A stretch of DNA of 64,000 nt, taken from the NCBI RefSeq assembly GCF_003598715.1, contig NZ_QZFU01000023.1:496001-560000 (forward strand). The letters are read 5' to 3'. The position numbers and the translations under genes were made by a program. Each line of letters opens with the position of its first letter. Position 1 is the stretch's first letter. The notes under the pieces were generated by a model. That model had not been told where the DNA came from. It saw only the letters and a list, made by a program, of their open reading frames with translations, and did not search any database. Origin of the DNA: Nocardia panacis (lineage in GTDB: Bacteria; Actinomycetota; Actinomycetes; Mycobacteriales; Mycobacteriaceae). Below, piece by piece: positions 52,018 to 60,802 of the stretch.

Positions 52018-52038
52018 GTAGCGGTCCCGGACCGCTAC
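52018..52038. terminator. Bidirectional hairpin after rhamnosidase
   Basis: A 10-bp stem GTAGCGGTCC / GGACCGCTAC separated by a single C, covering the gap between the rhamnosidase stop and the stop of the converging phosphotransferase gene. With so tight a loop the inner pairs must open, but the palindrome is perfect. Confidence 0.65.
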
Positions 52039-52961
52039 GACCATCCCACTCTGCGCCGCAGCCAGTCGCGGCTCACCCGGTAGGCATTGGCGTGATGCTC
52101 GCGCAGCCGAGGTGAGCGCGACGGCACCGGCATTCGACTGCTGTGCGCCCAATACCCCACCAGCGCACAGAGATACGCGTCCACAGCCCGAGGATCGATG
52201 GCGCGGGTAACGGGATGTTCGGCCAGGATCGGATCCGGATCCACCCCGCACGCGGCGATCGATGGTCCCAGCGAGACCAGGTCCACCCATGCCGCACCGC
52301 GACACGGCCACGCCCAATCGACCACCACCACCGTGCCATCCGCGCGCCGCAGCATATTGTCGGGCCGAAGATCGGTATGCAGCAGCGTATTTCCCATCGT
52401 GCGCGTCGACCACTCACCTTCCAGCTCGGCCAGCCGCGTCAGATTCCGCACCGCCCACACGTCGAGATCCGCAGGCGCATCCGATTCGGCGAAAGCAAGC
52501 CAGCGACCGAACACCGCCCCGTAGCTCTCGGCGATCGTCGGAATCCCTTCAAGGGGACAGGGATTCAGAACCTGCGCCAACTGTGCGACCGCCGCGAGCG
52601 CAGCCGCCAGCTCACCGGGTCGGTCGAACCGGGGATGGCGCCCCGCCACATCCTCGAATACGGTCACCAACCACCCCGCGTGTTCCAGATCGAACAAGAC
52701 CCGCGGCGCGGGCACGTCTTTCGGCAATCGGGCCGCGGTCCGCGACTCCACGCGATACATCCCTGCCAGTTCATCCGCCACGTCGATCGCCTTCGCGAAA
52801 ACCCGACGCCCATTCGCGAATTCCAGCCGCGCCGCCATCCCGTGACTGAACCCGCCGACCGGCGTCCAAGCCCTCATCAGGCGGGCACCCAAGCGCTGCT
52901 CGACAGTTGCCCGAACACCTTCCGGCAGCTGATCCCACTCGATCCGTTCCGCAGTCCGCAC
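52035..52961 (-). CDS. Aminoglycoside phosphotransferase (APH) family protein
   Basis: A 308-residue kinase-fold protein. LLHTDLRPDNMLRRADGTVVVVDWAWPCRG holds the catalytic loop HxDxxxxN and the DxW metal site; FAKAIDVADELAGMYRVE gives the ATP-binding Lys region. No evidence for antibiotic resistance; actinomycetes carry many of these with unknown substrates. It converges with the rhamnosidase gene and is divergent from the SDR at 53068. Confidence 0.82.
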   Translation of the reverse strand: MRTAERIEWDQLPEGVRATVEQRLGARLMRAWTPVGGFSHGMAARLEFANGRRVFAKAIDVADELAGMYRVESRTAARLPKDVPAPRVLFDLEHAGWLVTVFEDVAGRHPRFDRPGELAAALAAVAQLAQVLNPCPLEGIPTIAESYGAVFGRWLAFAESDAPADLDVWAVRNLTRLAELEGEWSTRTMGNTLLHTDLRPDNMLRRADGTVVVVDWAWPCRGAAWVDLVSLGPSIAACGVDPDPILAEHPVTRAIDPRAVDAYLCALVGYWAHSSRMPVPSRSPRLREHHANAYRVSRDWLRRRVGWS

Positions 52962-53067
52962 CGCACCATGCTCGCCCTCGAACCAGCCGGCAGGCCAGCG
53001 GTTTCCGCCGTGGCGGCAAGCTTATTCCAGTTGACTTGGACCGCACTGCAGACCCTAATCTGGTGCC

Positions 53068-53775
53068 ATGAGGTCGACACTCATTACCGGGGCCAACAAG
53101 GGGCTCGGATTCGAAACCGCACGCCAACTCATTTCCGCAGGTCACTGCGTCTACATCGGCAGCAGGGACGTCGAGCGCGGGCAGCGGGCCGCCGAACTGC
53201 TGGGCGGGAGGTTCGTTCAGTTGGATGTGGGCGACGACGCGGCGGTGCAGGCCGCCGCGAAGGTGATCGAAGCCGACGGCGGCGTGGATGTGCTGGTCAA
53301 CAATGCCGGGATCGCACCGGAGTGGCAGGACACGGGCATCGTCGGCGCTGCCGACTTGACCGCGGACCTGATGCGGGAGACCTTCGAGACGAATGTCTTC
53401 GGTATGGTGCGGGTCCTGCACGCTTTTCTCCCGCTGCTCGAGCGGTCCGCCGCGCCGGTGGTGGTGAATGTCAGCAGCTCTCTGGCCTCGCTCAGCCGAG
53501 TGTCCACCCCTGGGTCGGATGGTCACGCCTATCCCGGTGTCGCTTATCCGGCGTCGAAGGCGGCGGTCAATATGATCACCGTGCAGTACGCGAAGGCATT
53601 CCCGAACATGCGCGTCAACGCTGTGGAGCCCGGATTCACCAACACCGACCTGAATCGAAACTCCGGCACTCGAACCGTCGAGCAGAGTGCCGAAATCATC
53701 GCCCGCATGGCGCAGTTGGGTCCCGATGGGCCGACCGGAGGCTATTTCGACGCCGAGGGCGTGCTCCCCTGGTAG
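53068..53775 (+). CDS. Short-chain dehydrogenase/reductase
   Basis: A 235-residue SDR starting MRSTLITGANKGLGFETAR. Cofactor motif TGANKGLG, NNAGIAPE, catalytic Ser in VNVSSSLASL and YPASK. Shape and length resemble carbonyl-reductase-like SDRs (insert DLTADLMRETFETNVFGMVRV). Substrate unknown. Its stop codon abuts that of the following convergent gene. Confidence 0.85.
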   Translation: MRSTLITGANKGLGFETARQLISAGHCVYIGSRDVERGQRAAELLGGRFVQLDVGDDAAVQAAAKVIEADGGVDVLVNNAGIAPEWQDTGIVGAADLTADLMRETFETNVFGMVRVLHAFLPLLERSAAPVVVNVSSSLASLSRVSTPGSDGHAYPGVAYPASKAAVNMITVQYAKAFPNMRVNAVEPGFTNTDLNRNSGTRTVEQSAEIIARMAQLGPDGPTGGYFDAEGVLPW

Positions 53776-54801
53776 CTATATGCCCGCCGCAGCGGCGATT
53801 TCGCGGGCCTTGTGCACCAGGGCATCGATGCGTTCGGGGGTGGGAGTGCCTGCGGCGGCCCGGTTTTCGGGTTCGTCCAGGGCACGGCGCATGACGCCCT
53901 CGGCGATGATCGCGAGCTTCCACAGTCCCAGGGTGTGCCAATAGTGCAGCGCCGCCGGGTCGCGGCCGGTCTCGTCCAGGTACAGACCGGCCATCTCGGC
54001 GCGGGACGGGAATCCCGCCAAGGTGGAGGGGGCGAAATCGCCGCCGGTGGTCTCACCGGGTTCGGGCCAGTAGGTGAGCAAGCTGCCCATATCGGCCAGC
54101 GGGTCGCCGAGGGTGGACAACTCCCAGTCGAGGACGGCGATCACCGCACCCGAGTCCGGGGCGGTGATGAGGTTGCGGAGGTGGAAATCGCCGTGCACCA
54201 GGCTGATCTCGCGCTGCTCCGGGACGGCGGCGGCCAGGCGGCGGGTCAGGTCGTCCAGTTCGGGAAGTTCACGGGTCTTCGACATCTCCCACTGGCCGGA
54301 CCAACGTTTGAGCTGGCGCTGCGCGTACGGCTTGTGACCGGCGAGGTCGGCCAGACCCACCTCGGCAAGGTCGACGGCATGGATCCGGGACAGGGTGCGC
54401 GGCAACGACATCGCGATGCGGCGCCGCTGCGGCTGAGTCAACGCCCGCGCGACCTGCATCGTGTCGACCACGGTGCCGTCGACGAATTCCATCAGCACCA
54501 GCGGGACTTCGGCGAATTCCGCTGTGACGCCGAGGATGCGCGGGACCGGCACCTCGGTGTGCTCCAGAGCCGCGATAATCCGCGCCTCACGTGCCACATC
54601 GTGCGCGGAGGCCAACAGGTGACCCAAGGGCGGGCGACGCAGTACCCACACCCGGCCCTCGGCATCGGTGACGCGGTAGGTCAGATTCGACTGGCCGAGG
54701 CCGATTCGCTGAAACCCGAGTGGGGCAGCGTATTCCACTGCCAGTTGGTCGAACCAGCGGCGGATGGCGGCGGCATCGACACCGGCGACGGTCTCGGTCA
54801 T
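53776..54801 (-). CDS. Phosphotransferase family protein (acyl-CoA dehydrogenase-associated type)
   Basis: A 341-residue protein from the ATG at 54801 (MTETVAGVDAAAIRRWFDQLAVEYAAPLGF). GLGQSNLTYRVTDAEGRVWVLRRPPLGHLLASAHDVARE, LVHGDFHLRNLITAPDSGAVIAVLDWELSTLGDPLADM and LYWHTLGLWK-like LHYWHTLGLWKLAIIAEG are the marks of the ACAD10/FadE36-like kinase clade, thought to phosphorylate hydroxyacyl-CoA or related fatty intermediates. The frame is open upstream to 54933 but lacks similarity. No acyl-CoA dehydrogenase gene is adjacent. Confidence 0.85.
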   Translation of the reverse strand: MTETVAGVDAAAIRRWFDQLAVEYAAPLGFQRIGLGQSNLTYRVTDAEGRVWVLRRPPLGHLLASAHDVAREARIIAALEHTEVPVPRILGVTAEFAEVPLVLMEFVDGTVVDTMQVARALTQPQRRRIAMSLPRTLSRIHAVDLAEVGLADLAGHKPYAQRQLKRWSGQWEMSKTRELPELDDLTRRLAAAVPEQREISLVHGDFHLRNLITAPDSGAVIAVLDWELSTLGDPLADMGSLLTYWPEPGETTGGDFAPSTLAGFPSRAEMAGLYLDETGRDPAALHYWHTLGLWKLAIIAEGVMRRALDEPENRAAAGTPTPERIDALVHKAREIAAAAGI

Positions 54802-55072
54802 CGCTGCCCCGCCCCGGCGCGACCCGCACTCGCGTGCACCTCGTCGATCTGTCCGTTCGGCGCGAGTATGGCGGAATCGCTCGACGCTGCTATCGAATTC
54901 AACCGAGCCTCCATTCAGTCGATGATGTCTCAACTAGTCCCTATCACAGTCGGGACCGCTGTCGGCGGCAGTTGTCGACATGATCTTCCGGGGCAACCTC
55001 CCACGCCGTACCCCGGCAACCCCGTGCTCCGAACTGCCTGGATGATGGTGGGATGGAAGGGAGGGCGAACGG

Positions 55073-55768
55073 ATGCGAACACTGGTGCTGCTGATCGGGG
55101 TACTCGGGATCGGGTTGATCGCGGGTGATCGGGGCGGAGTTGTGCTGGTGCAGAATGAGGTCGGCAGGCAGATCGCCGCCGGCTATTCGCTGCCGGATCG
55201 ACCGCACGTCGAGATCAGGGGCGTTCCGTTCCTGACGCAGGCTATCGACGGCACCTATCGCGACATCGATATCCGCGTCGGGGACTGGAGTGGGCAGCAG
55301 ATTTCGGTTCACGACCTGGACGTCGCCCTGACCGGGGTGTCCGCACCGTTGACCGATATGGTCCAAGGCCGAACGTCGAATATTGTCGCGCAAACAGCCA
55401 CAGCGACGGCACTGGTGCCGTTCGACACCATCCAACATTTCGCGCCGCCGGAGGTGGAGTCGATTTCCAATGGCCCGGACGGGCTGCGCGTCTCGGGAAC
55501 ATTCCCGGTGGAAGGAGTTCCGGTAGCCGGAACGGTCGTCGTCACTGTCGCACCGACCGACAACGGTATCGAAGTCACTCCGGTCTCGGTTCGAACCGCC
55601 GGGGACGGTCCCACGATTCCCCTGGCACTGCTGCGCCGAAACCTCACCTTCACCGTTCCCCTGCAACGACTTCCACTCGGCGCTCAATTGACGGCCATCC
55701 AATCGGCGGCAACCGGGCTGCGGGTGACCGCCGTCGCCCACACCGTGCGCTTGTCCGACATGTCGTGA
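55073..55768 (+). CDS. DUF2993/LmeA-like exported phospholipid-binding protein
   Basis: A 231-residue protein with an N-terminal hydrophobic signal/anchor (MRTLVLLIGVLGIGLIAG). DRPHVEIRGVPFLTQAIDGTYRDIDIRV followed by VHDLDVALTGVSAPL is the DUF2993 core, and the repeat of beta strands to AVAHTVRLSDM is as in mycobacterial LmeA, a periplasmic lipoprotein-like factor for lipomannan elongation. It has no lipobox Cys. A role in cell-envelope glycolipid handling is inference. Confidence 0.8.
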   Translation: MRTLVLLIGVLGIGLIAGDRGGVVLVQNEVGRQIAAGYSLPDRPHVEIRGVPFLTQAIDGTYRDIDIRVGDWSGQQISVHDLDVALTGVSAPLTDMVQGRTSNIVAQTATATALVPFDTIQHFAPPEVESISNGPDGLRVSGTFPVEGVPVAGTVVVTVAPTDNGIEVTPVSVRTAGDGPTIPLALLRRNLTFTVPLQRLPLGAQLTAIQSAATGLRVTAVAHTVRLSDMS

Positions 55769-55892
55769 GTACCGTATCTCGGCTCGGCCACCGCGCACGG
55801 CGGGTGCGGTTTCCGGCCCAGCCCTACAACCGGCGATGATCAGCACCCGCCGCATTCGCCTTCGAGGTCGCGCCGCAGCCGATAGCGGTGCC

Positions 55893-56249
55893 TCAACCCA
55901 CCACCAACAGATGCGCCATCGACGCCAGATGGACCCCACCGACGATCACCGACCCCGCCACCTGCCCCGGTATCCGCCGCCACAAACCAATCACCGCATC
56001 GCCGACCTGGCACGCACCCGCCACTGCCAGCAGCGCGATCCACACGCCATGCGGAACAGACAAGAACGCCGCCACAACCACCGCGATCCCGACCGGAACC
56101 GCCCGCGTCGCATACATCGCGGCGAAATACCGGGTCGAAACCACCACCTCGGATCGCGCCAATGCTGCGGGCGCGAGCACTCCCGCAATCGCGAAACCCA
56201 CACTGACCAGCGCGACAACCGCATTCACCCAGACGAGCCAGATCGACAT
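55893..56249 (-). CDS. DUF4267 small membrane protein
   Basis: A 118-residue protein with about four hydrophobic helices (VWVNAVVALVSVGFAIAGVL; YATRAVPVGIAVVVAAFL; WIALLAVAGACQVGDAVIG; GSVIVGGVHLASMAHLLVV). ALARSEVVVSTRYFAAMYATRA matches the DUF4267 core. It is divergent from a MarR regulator across a perfect TTAGAATC palindrome, the standard layout for MarR-controlled membrane proteins. Confidence 0.8.
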   Translation of the reverse strand: MSIWLVWVNAVVALVSVGFAIAGVLAPAALARSEVVVSTRYFAAMYATRAVPVGIAVVVAAFLSVPHGVWIALLAVAGACQVGDAVIGLWRRIPGQVAGSVIVGGVHLASMAHLLVVG

Positions 56250-56271
56250 TGAGCACCCCCACTATTCACTC

Positions 56272-56292
56272 TTAGAATCGTTCAGATTCTAA
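56272..56292. promoter_or_regulatory. MarR operator palindrome
   Basis: TTAGAATC-GTTCA-GATTCTAA, perfect 8-bp arms, midway between the divergent DUF4267 and marR genes, 29 nt before the marR start. Confidence 0.8.
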
Positions 56293-56320
56293 ATGATCTG
56301 AGGACGATAGTATCTGCGCC

Positions 56321-56764
56321 ATGGATCGTGTCAACGGTGAAGATCTCCTCGGATCACTGAGCTTCAAACTCGGCGTGATCGGCACCCGGATCACCCAAAT
56401 GTTCGGAGCCCGAATCGAACCCCTCGGCCTGACGCACCGCCAAGTCGGTGTACTCGCCGTGGTCGATGCGGGCCACGCCCGATCCCAGCGCGAGGTAGCC
56501 GACACACTCGGCGTCGCACCAAGCCTCGTCGTCGCCCTGGTCGATCGCCTTGTCGCCATGGGCGCCATCAATCGCGTTCAGGGCTCCACCGACCGCCGCG
56601 TACATACCTTGGAGCTGACAGATCAGGGCCGCGAACTCCTCGCCCACAGCATCGCCATCGTCAATGAACTCGACCGTGACCTGCGCGGTCCCCTCGATCG
56701 GCAGGACACCACCGCCGTACATTCCGCGCTGACACATTTCCTGACCAAGGTCCAGCGCCAGTGA
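56321..56764 (+). CDS. MarR family transcriptional regulator
   Basis: A 147-residue winged-helix regulator starting MDRVNGEDLLGSLSFKLGVIG. LTHRQVGVLAVVDAGHARSQREVADTLGVAPSLVVALVDRLVAMGAI is the HTH and DRRVHTLELTDQGRELL the wing. It should bind the TTAGAATC palindrome upstream and repress both itself and DUF4267. A CTGAACG hairpin follows its stop. Confidence 0.87.
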   Translation: MDRVNGEDLLGSLSFKLGVIGTRITQMFGARIEPLGLTHRQVGVLAVVDAGHARSQREVADTLGVAPSLVVALVDRLVAMGAINRVQGSTDRRVHTLELTDQGRELLAHSIAIVNELDRDLRGPLDRQDTTAVHSALTHFLTKVQRQ

Positions 56765-56765
56765 A

Positions 56766-56785
56766 CTGAACGGAAAATCGTTCAG
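56766..56785 (+). terminator. Short hairpin after marR
   Basis: Arms CTGAACG and CGTTCAG with a 6-nt loop, two nt after the stop codon. Short stem, no T-tail; a weak terminator at best. Confidence 0.5.
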
Positions 56786-56795
56786 CAGAAAGCTA

Positions 56796-57120
56796 TTGTC
56801 TACCAGGATATTCGACACATATATCGGTGGCGATCCGGACGCCACCCTCGCACTCATCTGCGCGGCACGCGCTGTCCCCCAGCCGGCCCTCGTGCTGACC
56901 ACCGACGAAATCGACGGCCAGCGAGCACGATTCGCGCGTCTGCTCAATCTGCTCGCCGCCGCGACTACACGCCGACGCCGACCTGCACCTGACACTCACC
57001 GATCACATCGACGATCCGACCTGGATCTGCACCCCGGCGACGACCGCGGGTGCGAGGAAACGGGATCACCGGAAGCCGGTAGCGCAAGACAGGCACCGTG
57101 TTTCGCGCCCCATGCCTGAG
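56796..57120 (+). pseudogene. Nucleoside hydrolase N-terminal remnant
   Basis: From a TTG, RIFDTYIGGDPDATLALICAA then RAVPQPALVLTTDEIDGQRA resembles the N-terminus of nucleoside hydrolases, whose calcium-binding motif is DTDxGxDDA; here it is DTYIGGDPDAT with the second Asp changed to Tyr. After ~50 residues the frame degenerates into Arg-rich sequence, so the gene is broken. Confidence 0.5.
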
Positions 57121-57139
57121 AACAGTGTGAAATCACCTC

Positions 57140-57799
57140 ATGGCCGACACCATGTTCACCCGGCTCCTCCAGGTGACCGACCGCCTCGGCGCGCCGAGCC
57201 CCTTGGTGCGCGCCAATGCCCTGCGCATGCTCGAACCGTGGCTGTCCGGCCCGAATCCCGATGACCGAGTTCTGGTTCTCGGCATCTACGCCGATATCCT
57301 GCGCCACCGCCCCACCCCGCCGGGCAACGATCTCGAGTCCGAGACGGTCCTCGACATCCTGCACCGCAGGCTCGGCAAGACGGCCGAACACCCGATTCCC
57401 CCAATGAATCTCACCGGTGTCGCCCTACCGGGCACTGATCTGCGCGCCCTGTGCCTTCCGGGCGCACGCCTGTCCAACGCCGACCTGCGGCGCGCGGATC
57501 TGCGGGGCGCGTTCCTGGCCGACGCCGATTTGCGCGGCGCGAACCTCACCGAGGCGAATCTGGCGGGCGCGCATCTGACCAATGCGGATCTCACCGGAAC
57601 CCGCTGCGACGGTGCGAATCTGCGCGAGGCGGATCTGGCGGGAGCGACCATGATCGCCACCTCGCTCGAGGCAACCGACCTCACCGACGCGCACGGCGCA
57701 CCCCGCTCCCTGCGCGACACCGTCCTCACGGCGGCGAAAGGTCTGTCCCCCGACCGTATCCGAGACTTCTACCGCGCCACCAGCGAAGACGGGTTTTAG
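57140..57799 (+). CDS. Pentapeptide-repeat protein
   Basis: A 219-residue protein. The N-terminal ~85 residues are a helical domain (MADTMFTRLLQVTDRLGAPS...). Residues ~90-180 hold about 17 A(D/N)Lxx repeats (LRRADLRGAFLADADLRGAN, LTEANLAGAHLTNADLTGTR), a right-handed beta helix of the Qnr/MfpA shape. MfpA-like proteins mimic DNA and bind gyrase, but many repeat proteins with helical N-termini have other partners, so no gene name is given. Confidence 0.8.
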   Translation: MADTMFTRLLQVTDRLGAPSPLVRANALRMLEPWLSGPNPDDRVLVLGIYADILRHRPTPPGNDLESETVLDILHRRLGKTAEHPIPPMNLTGVALPGTDLRALCLPGARLSNADLRRADLRGAFLADADLRGANLTEANLAGAHLTNADLTGTRCDGANLREADLAGATMIATSLEATDLTDAHGAPRSLRDTVLTAAKGLSPDRIRDFYRATSEDGF

Positions 57800-57929
57800 G
57801 CCCCGCCCGATTCCGTAGCTGCGCAACCACTTTCGATGTCTCTAAGGCGAACTAGGGGTTGACGGCGACACCTCGGCGGCTTTACCGTTCGCCCATTCTT
57901 TCTTGAATTACGGGTAACTTGGGGGTTCC

Positions 57930-58928
57930 GTGGCCGCCCTACTCACGAACGAGAGCGCGCCGGATGCCGGTTCGAGCGCCGGGAAAGGGCCGGTCGGCCG
58001 CTCCCCCGGCCGACTCGCGTGGCTGCGTTTCAAACGGGACCGGGTCGGTGTGCTCGCCGGGATCGTGGTGCTGTTCTTCTTTGTGGTCGGCCTCGGAGCG
58101 CCATTGATCTCGCTCGGCTACGGCAAGGACCCTTACACGCCGTACGCGACGCCGGGCAATGGTCTGCTCACCGATACCGGCTTCCCCATCAAACCCAATG
58201 GCGGTATGGACGGCGATTTTTGGTTCGGCATCGAACCCCATACCGGCCGTGATGTTCTCATGGTGCTGGTCTACGGTATCCGCACCTCATTGCTGATCTC
58301 GGTGGCCGTCGCATTGCTGACGACGGTGGTCGGCGTGGTGCTCGGCGTCACCGCGGGATATCTGGGCGGCCGGATCGACTATGTGATCAGCCGGATCACC
58401 GACACCTTGCTCTCGGTGCCATCGACGCTGTTCATTCTCGCGTTCATGCCGGTCGCCTGGGCCAGTTATCAGGCGGTGGGGCAGGAGGTTCCGGTGTGGG
58501 TGCGCGTGGTCAGCATGATCGGCATGCTCGCCCTGTTCGGCTGGACCCGCAATGCGCGGCTGCTGCGCGGGCAGGTGTTCTCGCTGCGGGAGCGGGAGTT
58601 CGTCGAGGCGGCGCTGGTGACTGGGGCGGGTCCGGGTCGCATCATCTTCCGCGAGCTGCTGCCGAATCTTTGGGCGCCCATTCTGGTGTTGGCGACACTG
58701 GATCTGCCCGCGTACGTGACGGCGGAGGCGGCGCTGTCGTTCCTCGGTGTCGGCATCGCCCAGCCGACGCCGGACTGGGGCGTCATGGTGCAGAACGGGT
58801 CGGGCCTGATCTCCACGGACATCACGTATCTGGTGTTTCCCGGTATCGCGATGATCCTGTTCGTCCTGGCCTTCAACTTGCTCGGGGATTCGGTGCGCGA
58901 CGCGCTCGACCCGAAGGGAAGCCGCTAA
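57930..58928 (+). CDS. Peptide ABC importer permease, DppC type
   Basis: A 332-residue permease, GTG start at 57930 after TTGGGGG. Six helices; N-terminal RLAWLRFKRDRVGVLAGIVVLFFFVV is the DppC/OppC leader helix, and EREFVEAALVTGAGPGRIIFRELLPNLWAPIL carries the EAA loop for ATPase docking. An ~70-residue periplasmic insert follows helix 1 (YGKDPYTPYATPGNG...). First gene of a five-gene importer: here the C permease precedes the binding protein, which precedes the B permease. Confidence 0.9.
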   Translation: MAALLTNESAPDAGSSAGKGPVGRSPGRLAWLRFKRDRVGVLAGIVVLFFFVVGLGAPLISLGYGKDPYTPYATPGNGLLTDTGFPIKPNGGMDGDFWFGIEPHTGRDVLMVLVYGIRTSLLISVAVALLTTVVGVVLGVTAGYLGGRIDYVISRITDTLLSVPSTLFILAFMPVAWASYQAVGQEVPVWVRVVSMIGMLALFGWTRNARLLRGQVFSLREREFVEAALVTGAGPGRIIFRELLPNLWAPILVLATLDLPAYVTAEAALSFLGVGIAQPTPDWGVMVQNGSGLISTDITYLVFPGIAMILFVLAFNLLGDSVRDALDPKGSR

Positions 58929-58972
58929 CCATCTGGTCGCCGGTGATCCGGTAGGAGGAGGCAGGAAGTGGT

Positions 58973-60745
58973 ATGAGGACAAGGAAATTCGCGCGCGCCG
59001 CCGCATTGGCGGCGGTCGCCGCGTTGGCCATGGCGGGCTGTTCGGCGGGCGGCACCAATGCGGGCGGCGGTGATCAGCCCAAGGCCACCCAGGACAAGCT
59101 GACCCTGGACGCGGAGGGCAAGCAGTCCCGCGGTCCGGCCGCGCCGGTGCCGGGCGCGCAATCGGGCGGCACACTGAATCTGACCTGGCGCGCCGACTTC
59201 CCGCACTACGATCCGGCCAAGATCTACACCGCGCCCGACGACGAGGCGTTCCGCGTCATGAACCGTCGCCTCACCCTGCTCAAGCAGAACGACGACGGCA
59301 CCATGGTGCTGGTAGGTGATCTGGCCACCAATACCGGTGAACCCTCCGACGGCGGCAAGACCTGGAAGTACACCCTCAAGGACGGCGTCAAATACGCCGA
59401 TGGGACGCCGATCAAATCCGAGGACATCAAATACGGTGTCGAGCGTTCCTTCGACACCAAATTCGCCACCGGACCGCAGTGGGTGCAGATCTGGTTGTCC
59501 GGCAAGGACGATTTCCACTCCTTCTATCCCGGCCCGTTCTCGGGTCAGGAACTGGGGTCCGACAAGATCGAGACTCCCGACGCCAAGACGATCATCTTCC
59601 ATCTGGCCGCGCCGCAGTCGGATCTGCCGTTCGCCGTGTCCATGACGCAGACCGTGCCGATTCGCCGGGACCGCGACGCCAAACCGGACGTGCTCGACGC
59701 CGAAGGTTTGGGCGATATGGCCACCGGGCCGTACAAGATCGGCTCGCACGAGGTGGACAAGACGCTGACCCTGGTGAAAAACCCGCAGTGGGACCCGAAT
59801 TCGGATTCGGTGCGCCACCAGTATCCGGATCAGATCCACTTCCAGTTCGGCGTCAAGGCCAAGCAGGAGACCGATCAGCTCAAGGCCGACACTGATCCGA
59901 ATGCCGCCGCCTACTACAGCGGTGTCGACGCCGACCAGGTTCAGGCGATCATGCAGGACCCGAATCTGAAGAAGCGCGTCGTCGACGAGGAGACCGGCGG
60001 GCTCCAGGCATTCGCCATCAACACCGCCAGGGTCACCGATGTGAATGTGCGTCGCGCCATCGCGACCGCCTTCCCGACGAAGGATGTCGTCACCACGCAG
60101 GGCGGACCGTTCTTCGGCACCATCGCCACCACCCTCAGTCCGCGCACCTCGGTGGGGTATGAGAAGGAGCCGAATCCGTTCGGAGTCGGCGAGAATGGCG
60201 ACCCGGACAAGGCAAAGCAGATCCTGACCCTGGCGGGCAAACTCGGCTACACCGTCAATATCGCCTGGGATTCCACCCCCACGGCCGATCGGTGGGGTGC
60301 GCCGATTAAGCGGGCGCTGGAGGCTGCCGGTTTCAAGGTGAATCTGAATCCGGTGCAGGACAAGGGTTTCTACGATGCCATCAAGAATCTGGACAACCCG
60401 TACGACCTGATCTGGAATCAGTGGAGCGCGGACTGGCCGACCAATCGGACCGTCTACAGCGCACTGTATTACGGCGGCGCCGTCATGGACGGCGGCAACA
60501 ACTTCGCCCAACTCAAGGTCGGCAAGGTGGACGAGGAGATCAACCGGGTGCAAGCGGTGCAGGACATCGTTGAACAGGGCAAGCTGTACATGCCGCTGGA
60601 CCAGATGATCCAGAAGGATTACGCGCCCGCGGTGCCGCTGGTCTACTCCCGCAAGCAGATCATGTTCGGCTCCAAAGTCGGCGGCGCGCGGATGGATATC
60701 CTCGCCTCCAGCCTCGACCTGTACAACGCCTATCTCACGAAGTAG
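58973..60745 (+). CDS. Peptide ABC importer substrate-binding lipoprotein
   Basis: A 590-residue SBP_bac_5 protein. Signal with lipobox LAMAGC (Cys23) anchors it to the membrane. RADFPHYDPAKIYTAPDDEA, TWKYTLKDGVKYADGTPIKSEDIKYGVERSFD and FHLAAPQSDLPFAVSMTQTVPI are conserved. The ligand may be an oligopeptide or another solute; the family also takes nickel and glycosides. A GC-rich hairpin follows its stop before the next gene. Confidence 0.9.
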   Translation: MRTRKFARAAALAAVAALAMAGCSAGGTNAGGGDQPKATQDKLTLDAEGKQSRGPAAPVPGAQSGGTLNLTWRADFPHYDPAKIYTAPDDEAFRVMNRRLTLLKQNDDGTMVLVGDLATNTGEPSDGGKTWKYTLKDGVKYADGTPIKSEDIKYGVERSFDTKFATGPQWVQIWLSGKDDFHSFYPGPFSGQELGSDKIETPDAKTIIFHLAAPQSDLPFAVSMTQTVPIRRDRDAKPDVLDAEGLGDMATGPYKIGSHEVDKTLTLVKNPQWDPNSDSVRHQYPDQIHFQFGVKAKQETDQLKADTDPNAAAYYSGVDADQVQAIMQDPNLKKRVVDEETGGLQAFAINTARVTDVNVRRAIATAFPTKDVVTTQGGPFFGTIATTLSPRTSVGYEKEPNPFGVGENGDPDKAKQILTLAGKLGYTVNIAWDSTPTADRWGAPIKRALEAAGFKVNLNPVQDKGFYDAIKNLDNPYDLIWNQWSADWPTNRTVYSALYYGGAVMDGGNNFAQLKVGKVDEEINRVQAVQDIVEQGKLYMPLDQMIQKDYAPAVPLVYSRKQIMFGSKVGGARMDILASSLDLYNAYLTK

Positions 60746-60749
60746 CAGA

Positions 60750-60778
60750 TCCGGGCCGGGCCGCCCGCCCGGCCCGGA
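60750..60778 (+). terminator. Hairpin between binding protein and permease genes
   Basis: Stem TCCGGGCCGGGC / GCCCGGCCCGGA (12 bp, 5-nt loop) just after the binding-protein stop and 24 nt before the next start. It is probably an RNA stabiliser or partial terminator giving more binding protein than permease. Confidence 0.7.
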
Positions 60779-60802
60779 CGCGACCGATTCGGAGACTCCC
60801 GA

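Noticed and set aside
57140..57799. Assigning the pentapeptide-repeat protein as MfpA/Qnr quinolone protection
   Set aside because: It has an extra helical N-terminal domain and fewer repeats than MfpA; repeats alone do not show gyrase binding.
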